Positions 26,311 to 34,202 of a DNA stretch of 64,000 nt are shown piece by piece. How positions within the stretch are numbered: the first letter of the stretch is position 1; each line of letters starts with the position of its first letter. The position numbers and the translations under genes were made by a program. The stretch comes from a bacterium SCSIO 12844 (GTDB taxonomy: Bacteria > Pseudomonadota > Gammaproteobacteria > Francisellales > Francisellaceae), in NCBI GenBank assembly GCA_024397935.1, contig CP073743.1:124001-188000 (forward strand), read 5' to 3'. The notes below the pieces were generated by a model. The model saw only the letters and a program-made list of their open reading frames with translations. It was not told where the DNA came from and ran no database searches.

Positions 26311-26681
26311 TCATCAATACATAAATGATACCAGTAACCTGCAGTTAAGCACCAGATGGCATTAAAGATGATATTACCTAAAAAGATTGAGGCAGGTGCA
26401 TAATAGGCAAAAAGACCGACACCATGAAAAGGCATTAAAATAATAAAGTTAAATAATATTGCGAGCGTTGCAATGATTGACGTTTTTAAAAACCATTTTT
26501 TTTTATCAAATTTTGGCACAACTAATAACAAAGACCATAAACAACTCCAAAGCATTAAGCGATAAAGTGTTAATTGAAAATCATCGGAGCTATCAAATCC
26601 GTAAATCATCGATACAACAAAGTTTAAAAAAACTGCTCCAATAGCACCAGCAGTTAGCGCACAAGAAATTTTTTTGAACAT
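26307..26681 (-). CDS. Hypothetical membrane protein, 124 aa
   Basis: I do not recognise this family. There are four hydrophobic helices: an N-terminal 'CALTAGAIGAVFLNFVVSMI', 'LYRLMLWSCLWSLLLVVP', 'TSIIATLAILFNFIILMPF' and 'GNIIFNAIWCLTAGYWYHL'. Short loops, one with an acidic 'GFDSSDDF', connect them. The gene is convergent with the drug exporter, and their stop codons overlap. A 230-base AT-rich gap upstream separates it from the T6SS gene cluster and should hold its promoter. Confidence 0.6.
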   Translation of the reverse strand: MFKKISCALTAGAIGAVFLNFVVSMIYGFDSSDDFQLTLYRLMLWSCLWSLLLVVPKFDKKKWFLKTSIIATLAILFNFIILMPFHGVGLFAYYAPASIFLGNIIFNAIWCLTAGYWYHLCIDD

Positions 26682-26911
26682 TTATTTATACCTATCGTTA
26701 TTGTTTCTTTATTTAACTAATAATATTTTATGTCTTGTATAAACAAAATTACCTCATATTTTGCTTAATTTTGTCAAATTCAATTTGTAACATTTGATTA
26801 GGTGATATTGCTATGTTTTTATGTAAATTTTAATTATAAATAAATAAGTTGGATAAATTTTAATTTGATAATGATTGAAACAAAATAAACAACAGAAAAT
26901 GCGCTAGACTA

Positions 26912-29725
26912 TTAATGTGGGCGCTGTGATTGTTGTAGCTTGTCACTTACAGGTTCACTTTGAGGTATTGTCGTTGATACCTCCTGATTCACCTTAAATG
27001 TAAATTGACCATTTTGATCAATATCTAATGTAATGGATTCAAGTACCTGTTCATCACACATTGACTCTAAAATGACATCAGATAATTTAGGCATTACATT
27101 ACTTTTTAAAATATGATCAACATTTCTTGCACCAGTTTCATGCTCAGTACAACGCTGTGCAATTTGTTGAAGTACTTTATCGCTATAGTTAAAATTAATT
27201 GCATTTTGCTGAAAGAGTCTATCTTTTAGTTTTGATAATTTCAATGCAACAATTTCAGCTAAAGCATCTTCAGATAAGATTGCATAAGGGATAATGGTAG
27301 TTCTTGCAAGTAAAGCAGGCTTAAACCATTGACTGAGTATTGGTCTAATCTGATTAATAATCTCATCTTGAGAAATATTAGGATCTTTCTGTGTTAATTC
27401 AGTAATTTCATTAGTTGCTAAATTACTGGTTAAAATCATCACCGTATTACTAAAGTCAATTTCTCTGCCTTCACCATCAGTCAAACTGCCTTTATCAAAA
27501 ACTTGATAAAATAAATTTAAAACATCCAGTGATGCTTTTTCAACTTCATCAAGTAAGACGACCGTATAAGGGCGTTTACGTACTGCTTCGGTTAGCATAC
27601 CACCTTCACCAAAACCCACATAACCTGGAGGAGAACCAATTAAACGACTGATGGTGTGTTTTTCCTGAAATTCACTCATATTAATTGAAATAATGCTTTC
27701 TTCACCACCGAATATGGTATCAGCAATGGTTAGCGCGGTTTCTGTTTTACCCACACCACTTGGCCCAACCAGTAGAAAAATTCCCATTGGTTGTTCAGGT
27801 TGGCTTAAGCCAGCTTTAGCTAATTTTAGATAAGTTGAGATACGTTTGATGCCTTCATCTTGACCTTTAATGCGCTTGATGAGATTATCTTCTAACATTA
27901 AAAGACTAGATGCTTGATCACGCAGTACTTTACCTAAAGGAATACCAGTCCAGTTTGAAACCACTTTGGCAACACAGTCAGGATCTACTTCATAGGATAT
28001 AAGAAAATCCTCTTGTTGTATTGTTTTAAGCTGAGTTTTTAACTCATCTCGTTTATGCTTAAGCTCTGTTTGAGTTAAATTTGCATATTCAGTTATATAA
28101 TCAGGTGACTGTATGTCTGAATCCGTAGTTGATGATTGGCTATTTTTATCTTCGAGAGGCTCATTTTCAGATGCATTGCTTTGGTGGCTATTAATAGGTG
28201 AAGCATCTGGATTTAACAAGCGTGACTGAATAAATAATAATTGATCAATTAAGTCTTTTTCCTGTTGCCAGCGATTAGCTAAATGAGTTTTAGATGTTTC
28301 TAGTTGTATCTTCTTTTGGACAATCTCTTCTTGGCGTTCTTTATCAATATCATTACCACAAAGTTCATCTGCATATAATGCTTTTTCTTCTCTTTGTAGT
28401 GCAGCTATTGTTCTTTCTATATGATTAATTTCATGTGGCTTTGATGACAAATTTACCTTTACTTTAGCAGCACAAGTATCAAGTAAGTCAACCGATTTAT
28501 CGGGTTGGTAGCGTCCAGTAATATATCGAGATGATAATTCAACAATTGCTTTAATCGCATCGTCTCTAATCGTTACTTGATGTGATTTAGCATAGTGTTC
28601 TTTTAAACCACGCAAAATTAAAGTGGTAGTTTCAAGGTTCGGCTCAGCAAGGCTCACAAGTTGGAATCTTCGTGTCATTGCAGCGTCTTTTTCAAAGTAT
28701 TGTTTATATTCTTTCCAAGTAGTTGCAGCAACAGTTCTTAATTCACCACGTGATAATGCAGGTTTTAAAATATTAGCTGCATCATTGCCACCTTGATTAG
28801 CACCACCAATTAAGCGATGTGCTTCATCAATAAAAAGAATAATCGGTATTTCAGATGCTTTTACTTCATCAATAACTTGCGTTAGGCGTTTTTCAAACTC
28901 TCCCTTAACACTGGCACCAGCTTCTAATAAAGCCATATCCAGAGATAAAATTTTAACGTTTTGTAATATTTCTGGCACATCACCACGCATAATGCGTAAG
29001 GCTAGCCCTTCAACAACAGCAGTTTTACCAACACCTGGCTCACCAACTAAGATTGGGTTATTTTTACGTCTCCGGCAAAAGATATCAAGCATTTGTTCAA
29101 TTTCATCTTCGCGACCAAATACTGGATCGATTTTACCTGTTTTGGCTTTTTCAGTTAAATCTTCACAAAAGTTAGCTAAGGCTGAATCCTTATGTTGTAT
29201 TTTATTACTAGCAGCTGAGGTTGATGATTTTTCACCAATAACTGTTGCAGTCTCTGGAGAGCTACCACAGAGATCATAATAATTTTTTAACAGTTCATTT
29301 CTTGATGTATTGGCAAAAATATCAGTCAAATTTAAACTCGATAATAAGGGGCGATTATTGAGTAAAGCTAAGATTAGAAATCCACTGCGAATTTCTGCTA
29401 ATTGATAATTAATTGAAGCGATTACCCAGGCGCTTTCAACTAATTCAAGTAAACTTAATGAAAAGCTTGGTTTAGCGGAATTACCGCTTTCCATGGCATC
29501 AAGGTTTTTGATTAGTATTTGTTTAAAATCTTCTGTGTTGATATTTAAAGCATTTAAAATATGATAAATATCACAGCTTTTATCTTCCATGAGTTTAAAT
29601 AACCAATGCTCAATCGTAATCTCATAGTGAGATTGGTTCATACATAAACCAACAGCGGCTTCTAAATTACTCGTTGAAACAGTATTTAATTTTTGAATTA
29701 AAGGTTTTAGTTCGACATTTAACAT
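26912..29725 (-). CDS. tssH: T6SS ATPase TssH/ClpV
   Basis: This 937-residue AAA+ disaggregase of the ClpB type recycles the contracted TssB/TssC sheath after firing. It has an N-terminal domain of about 160 residues, a first AAA domain with Walker A 'GEPGVGKT' (about 227) and Walker B 'IILFIDEAH', a coiled-coil middle domain, and a second AAA domain with 'GPSGVGKT' (about 654) and 'VVLLDEVEK'. The middle-domain linker holds a polar insertion rich in Ser/Asn ('SPINSHQSNASENEPLEDKN'). It is last gene of the minus-strand arm, 45 bases after vgrG, and AAGGA precedes its ATG. Confidence 0.95.
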   Translation of the reverse strand: MLNVELKPLIQKLNTVSTSNLEAAVGLCMNQSHYEITIEHWLFKLMEDKSCDIYHILNALNINTEDFKQILIKNLDAMESGNSAKPSFSLSLLELVESAWVIASINYQLAEIRSGFLILALLNNRPLLSSLNLTDIFANTSRNELLKNYYDLCGSSPETATVIGEKSSTSAASNKIQHKDSALANFCEDLTEKAKTGKIDPVFGREDEIEQMLDIFCRRRKNNPILVGEPGVGKTAVVEGLALRIMRGDVPEILQNVKILSLDMALLEAGASVKGEFEKRLTQVIDEVKASEIPIILFIDEAHRLIGGANQGGNDAANILKPALSRGELRTVAATTWKEYKQYFEKDAAMTRRFQLVSLAEPNLETTTLILRGLKEHYAKSHQVTIRDDAIKAIVELSSRYITGRYQPDKSVDLLDTCAAKVKVNLSSKPHEINHIERTIAALQREEKALYADELCGNDIDKERQEEIVQKKIQLETSKTHLANRWQQEKDLIDQLLFIQSRLLNPDASPINSHQSNASENEPLEDKNSQSSTTDSDIQSPDYITEYANLTQTELKHKRDELKTQLKTIQQEDFLISYEVDPDCVAKVVSNWTGIPLGKVLRDQASSLLMLEDNLIKRIKGQDEGIKRISTYLKLAKAGLSQPEQPMGIFLLVGPSGVGKTETALTIADTIFGGEESIISINMSEFQEKHTISRLIGSPPGYVGFGEGGMLTEAVRKRPYTVVLLDEVEKASLDVLNLFYQVFDKGSLTDGEGREIDFSNTVMILTSNLATNEITELTQKDPNISQDEIINQIRPILSQWFKPALLARTTIIPYAILSEDALAEIVALKLSKLKDRLFQQNAINFNYSDKVLQQIAQRCTEHETGARNVDHILKSNVMPKLSDVILESMCDEQVLESITLDIDQNGQFTFKVNQEVSTTIPQSEPVSDKLQQSQRPH

Positions 29726-29770
29726 AGACTTATCCTTAAGATTAGAGTTAAAAATGAATTAAATATTTAT

Positions 29771-32173
29771 TTATGGCGAAATATCTACCATTGGTGCACC
29801 ACCTGTTATTGAGCCATCAGTTACTTCAACAAAACTTGCGCCACAAGTTAATGTAATACCGGCAGGTGTTACTTCTATGGTTGTTTCACCTGCTGAAATA
29901 GTGATGCCAGCAGGTGTGATTTCAAGGCTTGATTCATCACAAGTTAAAGTAATACCTGCATTGGCTTCAGCTTCAATATTTGTTGGTGACTGTGAAATAA
30001 TGCTATCACCTGAGGTTAAAAGTGTACCATTTTCAGAAGTTACTGTAGTGGTATCGGCTGTGACTTTAAAGAATGTTGATGTGTTCTCTATTGCCGCAAT
30101 GGGGGCAGTATTAACAATATTACCTGTTGTTGCAGTATTGGTAATACTACCTGCGCCTGAAGTAATTGCAATTTCTTCACCAACGGTTAACGTCCAATTA
30201 CCAACGACAACCGTTGTTACATCATTGCCGGCAAAATCAAATTTTTTACTTAATTTACCAACAGTATAGTCAATTACTAAGGGGTTATAATTCCAAGAAG
30301 CTTTAATAATACCTAAAGTAATTGCTTGAGATGCGCCTAGTGTTGTGCTGAAATCATTTGCTAGTTTAAAACTTTCCGTTGCACCCATTGTCAAACTAAA
30401 TTGATTACCCCAAGTTTGAGCCCATGAATTGCCTTTAGTAACAGTAGCACTATCGCCTTTCATATATTTATAGTAGCTAGAGAATTGCTGATAAGCAGTT
30501 GATTGTTTTGTATATGACCAGGTTGAGCAATCACTTGGACTAGGTTTAGGGAATATAGCTGGCCAGTCGGATGTCCAGGGTTCTTGTGTTGTTTGGCTAC
30601 TGGATGATGAACTAGTCGCAGCTAGGGCTGTACCAACACTACCTAAGATAAGCTCTGTATTACCTACGGGACTATAAAAGTGCGTATATTCTTGACCCTT
30701 TTGGTCACCCATTACCATCATATTACCGCCAGCGCTTTTGGTGACACTGGTTTTTTGATTGGTTGAAGTGACAACATTTTTATTACTTGAATTATGAACG
30801 ACACCAATAATAATCGGGCGATCAGGATTACCAAATTCAAATGCAAGACAGATTTCGGTATTTTTATGTAATGGAAAATGATTACCATATTGATTGCCTA
30901 AGTAAGATTCCATTTTTCTTACCCAGTCAGATGCCTGTCCACTAGGTTTATCACTATGTAATAGTCGAATTTTATAACGTCCTTGGTTATCAAGCTGTGC
31001 GTATTCACCACTGGTTTCAGCATCTAATATTGCAGGAATAATGCCATCGATACGCTTTAAAGGTGTATCAGAAGGTGCTCTAAATTGAACTTTACCAGGA
31101 ATGGCTTTAAATTCTGTTATAAAAACCACAGTGTCAATAGCTTGATCATTCATTAAATGATTACCTAAATGAGCAAGTACAAGGTCACGTTGTGAGCCTT
31201 GTTGAGTCATATCAAAGACTAAGTATTCTTGATTATTGGCTTTACGAAAATGATTTTTCAGCGTGAATCGATAACCGGGTGTAATATTAGTGACCATTGT
31301 TTTGCCATAAAAAATTTGCTCTTGGCATGCAATGGCTTGGGCTCTAATCTCAGCAATACGTTTAGCATCTGATTCGCTTAAGACATTTTCATCATAAATT
31401 TCAATACTGCCAATACCATGGGATGATACCTCATGTGAGGTTGTAATGGTTTTTGTATCATCATTATAGTTATAACCTTTTAATATTAATGTTTTAGCAA
31501 CTTTAGTAATATGTGATGAGAATGCTTCAATGGTGTTAGATGATTGTGAAGTAATGGTAATGTTTTCTTGATTATAGATTAATTCAGAGAAGTGGGGGTG
31601 ATCTTTATGTGTTGAGTAGCGATCAGTTAGAACAAGCGTTTCATAATCACTACCTTGCTCAAAGTAATAATAAATACCTTCATGCTCCATCCAGCGACTA
31701 ACAAAATTAAAGTCACTTTCTTGAAATTGACAAACAAATTCACGGGGTTGATAGCTTTGGGATAGGTCAAGTCGATAATGCTGAATATTGGCAATTTTAA
31801 AATGTGCTTCAATAATATCGGGTATGGATTGATTTAAATAAACTTCAGTTTTTTCTTGATGCTTCATTTGTGTAATATGTGGTTCAAGGATGATTTGATA
31901 AATATAATGATCACCTACTTTACCCATTTGCGTAAATGTTGTGATTACACCATTGATATATTGTAATGCATCTGTGCTTTGTACATTAATAGTTAAGGTT
32001 GCATTTTTATCAACAAAAGACCAATAATCCAAATTACAATCACTAGAGATCAAATTGATTTGGCATTGATAGAGTTTGGATAATCCAGCATCATAGGTAA
32101 AATCAAGGACTGTGAGTGATTCATTATAACCGGAAACCTTACATTCAAATTTACTTAAAAATCCTGCAATCAT
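29771..32173 (-). CDS. tssI: T6SS spike protein TssI/VgrG
   Basis: This 800-residue spike trimer caps the Hcp tube. Its gp27-like base covers residues 1 to about 340 ('HHITQMKHQEKTEVYL' region and 'PREFVCQFQESDFNFVSRWM'). The gp5-like OB domain has 'GRYKIRLLHSDKPSGQASDW' and 'ICLAFEFGNPDRPIIIGVVH' (about 395-470). The C-terminal third is a repetitive beta-prism with units such as 'SLEITPAGITISAGETTIEV' repeated with variation, giving the needle that binds PAAR. I see no appended enzymatic domain. The PAAR-like gene lies nine bases upstream on the same strand, so cargo is expected to be non-covalent. Confidence 0.95.
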   Translation of the reverse strand: MIAGFLSKFECKVSGYNESLTVLDFTYDAGLSKLYQCQINLISSDCNLDYWSFVDKNATLTINVQSTDALQYINGVITTFTQMGKVGDHYIYQIILEPHITQMKHQEKTEVYLNQSIPDIIEAHFKIANIQHYRLDLSQSYQPREFVCQFQESDFNFVSRWMEHEGIYYYFEQGSDYETLVLTDRYSTHKDHPHFSELIYNQENITITSQSSNTIEAFSSHITKVAKTLILKGYNYNDDTKTITTSHEVSSHGIGSIEIYDENVLSESDAKRIAEIRAQAIACQEQIFYGKTMVTNITPGYRFTLKNHFRKANNQEYLVFDMTQQGSQRDLVLAHLGNHLMNDQAIDTVVFITEFKAIPGKVQFRAPSDTPLKRIDGIIPAILDAETSGEYAQLDNQGRYKIRLLHSDKPSGQASDWVRKMESYLGNQYGNHFPLHKNTEICLAFEFGNPDRPIIIGVVHNSSNKNVVTSTNQKTSVTKSAGGNMMVMGDQKGQEYTHFYSPVGNTELILGSVGTALAATSSSSSSQTTQEPWTSDWPAIFPKPSPSDCSTWSYTKQSTAYQQFSSYYKYMKGDSATVTKGNSWAQTWGNQFSLTMGATESFKLANDFSTTLGASQAITLGIIKASWNYNPLVIDYTVGKLSKKFDFAGNDVTTVVVGNWTLTVGEEIAITSGAGSITNTATTGNIVNTAPIAAIENTSTFFKVTADTTTVTSENGTLLTSGDSIISQSPTNIEAEANAGITLTCDESSLEITPAGITISAGETTIEVTPAGITLTCGASFVEVTDGSITGGAPMVDISP

Positions 32174-32182
32174 AATTTATCC

Positions 32183-32572
32183 TTATATGGCTGAAACAAT
32201 CATTTGTGCAACTAGCATAACATCCCCAGGTGCATTTTCTGAATTTTGCATGGTTGTAGAACCTCCCATAATCACAGCAGGTGCACCATCTAATAATACA
32301 TTTTCAGCGCCAGTTAAGCACTGTCCTTCACCCATAATTTCTGATGAAATAATACCGCCTTCAATACCTGCCTCATCGCCTTGGGTGAGATCACCCATAC
32401 ATTCTAGGTTCATAGCAGGTGTGCCATCAATAAGAATCGTTGGTAATGGTTCACTTAAGGTTAGATCCCAGATATTCGGATAAGGAATTGGCACTACAGC
32501 CGGACCAACTTGGGTTTTACAGACATCATCACCCGGCGCCATAGCTTCTCCATCAATTACACCAACTAACAT
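32183..32572 (-). CDS. DUF4150 PAAR-like spike tip protein
   Basis: This 129-residue protein begins 'MLVGVIDGEAMAPGDDVCKT' and continues 'GPAVVPIPYPNIWDL', then later 'NVLLDGAPAVIMGGSTTMQN'. This order, 'G.A....DVC.T..G...VPIPYPN', is characteristic of the DUF4150/Tox-PAAR-like family, which sharpens the VgrG tip and recruits effectors. No toxin domain is appended; it is only the tip fold. A strong AAGGAG site lies before the ATG. It is the link between vgrG and the DUF3540/pentapeptide genes of the same operon. Confidence 0.88.
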   Translation of the reverse strand: MLVGVIDGEAMAPGDDVCKTQVGPAVVPIPYPNIWDLTLSEPLPTILIDGTPAMNLECMGDLTQGDEAGIEGGIISSEIMGEGQCLTGAENVLLDGAPAVIMGGSTTMQNSENAPGDVMLVAQMIVSAI

Positions 32573-32590
32573 TTTTTTCTCCTTTTTAGG

Positions 32591-33178
32591 TTAGCCTAAT
32601 GACACACTTTGTGCATCAATGGTTGTATCAAGTTCAGAGAGTAAGTGTATTGTCTCGGCATCGATACGCATTTGTTGTTCTACAATCATGCGTAATGATT
32701 GTGTAATAGACTGTTCAAACTCATGAACTTCTTTTAGTAGTTGATTGGTTTTGACTTGATTGTATTGACTGTATTGATAAATATGTTCTGCTAAAGTTTT
32801 TAAAATGGATGTTGTTATGGCAACTTTCTGTGAAACTAACTCAATATTAAGTGCACTTTGTTCGATTGATTTGGCTTTGATTTGAAGCTTACCTTGTGAA
32901 CTAATTGTTGTATCACTGGGTAAATTGATTGTTACGGTGTTAGGGATTGCACTTTCTAGGATATTAAGAATATAAATAGCTGAATCTGTGAATGTTACAT
33001 TCACATAGTCACCAATTTGTGGCGCTATAAGACAACTATGAGCAACTTTTGCATAGTAACAATAATCATCTATTTTAATTTGATAACGTTCGTTTTCTAT
33101 ATCAACGACTTCTGCTTGAATCATTTGATTTTGCTGATGTGGCTGGTATAGGTGAATGGATGAGGTCGTATTATTCAT
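32591..33178 (-). CDS. DUF3540-like T6SS-associated protein
   Basis: This protein of about 195 residues starts MNNTTSSIHLYQPHQQNQMI. The middle 'AEVVDIENERYQIKIDDYCY' and 'HSCLIAPQIGDYVNVTF' look like an OB-like strand set. The C-terminal half has beta-helical and then helical segments ('IYQYSQYNQVKTNQLLKEVH'). This arrangement is recalled for DUF3540, found beside VgrG/PAAR/DUF2169 genes in T6SS loci. Its role is unknown; assembly of tip or cargo is a reasonable inference. The ATG at 33178 is chosen over one at 33196 because it overlaps the preceding gene less (8 bases). Confidence 0.65.
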   Translation of the reverse strand: MNNTTSSIHLYQPHQQNQMIQAEVVDIENERYQIKIDDYCYYAKVAHSCLIAPQIGDYVNVTFTDSAIYILNILESAIPNTVTINLPSDTTISSQGKLQIKAKSIEQSALNIELVSQKVAITTSILKTLAEHIYQYSQYNQVKTNQLLKEVHEFEQSITQSLRMIVEQQMRIDAETIHLLSELDTTIDAQSVSLG

Positions 33179-34202
33179 AATGCCAGTTCTCCGCATTTAA
33201 TTTAGCTTGATTGGTATAACGGGTATGCTTTAATTGAGCGCCATCAAAAATGGCCTCACCTGTACTACCATGAAGGTTTGAAAAAGATAAATCACATAAA
33301 CTAAAATTTGTATGATCTATGATGGCATAACTTAAGTTACTATACGATAAATTACTGTTTTGTAATTGTGCGTTACTAAAGTTACTATGTTTAAAGTTAC
33401 TATAGTTAAGTGTTGTTTTATTTAGCTTAGCTTTGTTTAAATTCGTTTGTAAAAATTGTGATTTTGGTGCAATGAGTTGATCTAAATTAGCGCTTGTTAA
33501 ATCAGCTTTAAGAAAATTTAGCTTTTCTGATTGAAGATTTGAAAAATTTGCGCGGGTTAAATTTGCATTGATAAATAAAGCACCGTAGAGTCGATTGACT
33601 ACACTAAAATCACCATTTGCTAGATTTGCTTGTGTAAAATTTGTTTGGATTAAATCTGCACTCTGCCAGCTACAATTAATAAACTCTGAATGACTAAAGT
33701 TTGTTTTCTTTAATTGAGAACCTTCAAACTTACTTTCATTAAAAGTACTTGAGCGAAATCGAGCATGATCAAAATTGCAATCTGTCATCTGAGTAGTTGT
33801 AATACTAAGTTTTGTTGCATTAGTATGAGCAAATGAGCAATGAGTTAAGCTTATATGCTTAAAACTAGAATCAGTCATTGAAGCATAGCCAAAATCACAG
33901 TTATTAAATTGGCAGTTAATAAACTGACAGTTTGTGAAACTTACCCGCTTGAATAAACATTGATTAAACTCAACATTCTCAAATTGACAGTTTTTAAATG
34001 AAGTAAAATCTAATTGTGCTTTTTCTAGTACACAATTTGCAAAGATTGATTCTAAAAATAAAGCATGTTCTGCTTGTAGATTACTATAAGATTTATCTTT
34101 GAATAAGCATTCACTAATCAATTTTTTATTTAATATCGGTATATCATCTTGTTGAAAAAAATTAACTTGGCTAATTTTTTTTGATTGTGGTGATGCTTGC
34201 AT
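33171..34202 (-). CDS. Pentapeptide-repeat protein, T6SS-associated
   Basis: Almost the whole 343-residue protein is made of five-residue repeats of the A(D/N)LXX and CXFXX kinds, for example 'FTNCQFINCQFNNCDFGYAS' and 'LIQTNFTQANLANGDF'. These fold as a right-handed quadrilateral beta-helix. There is no signal peptide, catalytic motif or membrane segment. AGGAGG precedes the ATG, which shares one base with the stop of the DUF2169 gene (TAATG), so translation is coupled. Position between DUF2169 and DUF3540/PAAR/VgrG suggests that it is loaded on, or helps build, the spike. It could be a structural adaptor or an effector. Confidence 0.88.
   Translation of the reverse strand: MQASPQSKKISQVNFFQQDDIPILNKKLISECLFKDKSYSNLQAEHALFLESIFANCVLEKAQLDFTSFKNCQFENVEFNQCLFKRVSFTNCQFINCQFNNCDFGYASMTDSSFKHISLTHCSFAHTNATKLSITTTQMTDCNFDHARFRSSTFNESKFEGSQLKKTNFSHSEFINCSWQSADLIQTNFTQANLANGDFSVVNRLYGALFINANLTRANFSNLQSEKLNFLKADLTSANLDQLIAPKSQFLQTNLNKAKLNKTTLNYSNFKHSNFSNAQLQNSNLSYSNLSYAIIDHTNFSLCDLSFSNLHGSTGEAIFDGAQLKHTRYTNQAKLNAENWHYE

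Noticed and set aside
29877-30269. Open 130-codon frame on the plus strand opposite vgrG
   Set aside because: Its sequence is the antisense of the VgrG repeat region, rich in Val/Ser/Pro as expected from a mirrored codon pattern. It has no ribosome binding site and sits inside a strongly supported gene.
32187-32483. Open 98-codon frame on the plus strand opposite the PAAR-like gene
   Set aside because: It is fully contained in a well-supported DUF4150 gene, and its composition is what antisense reading of that gene gives.
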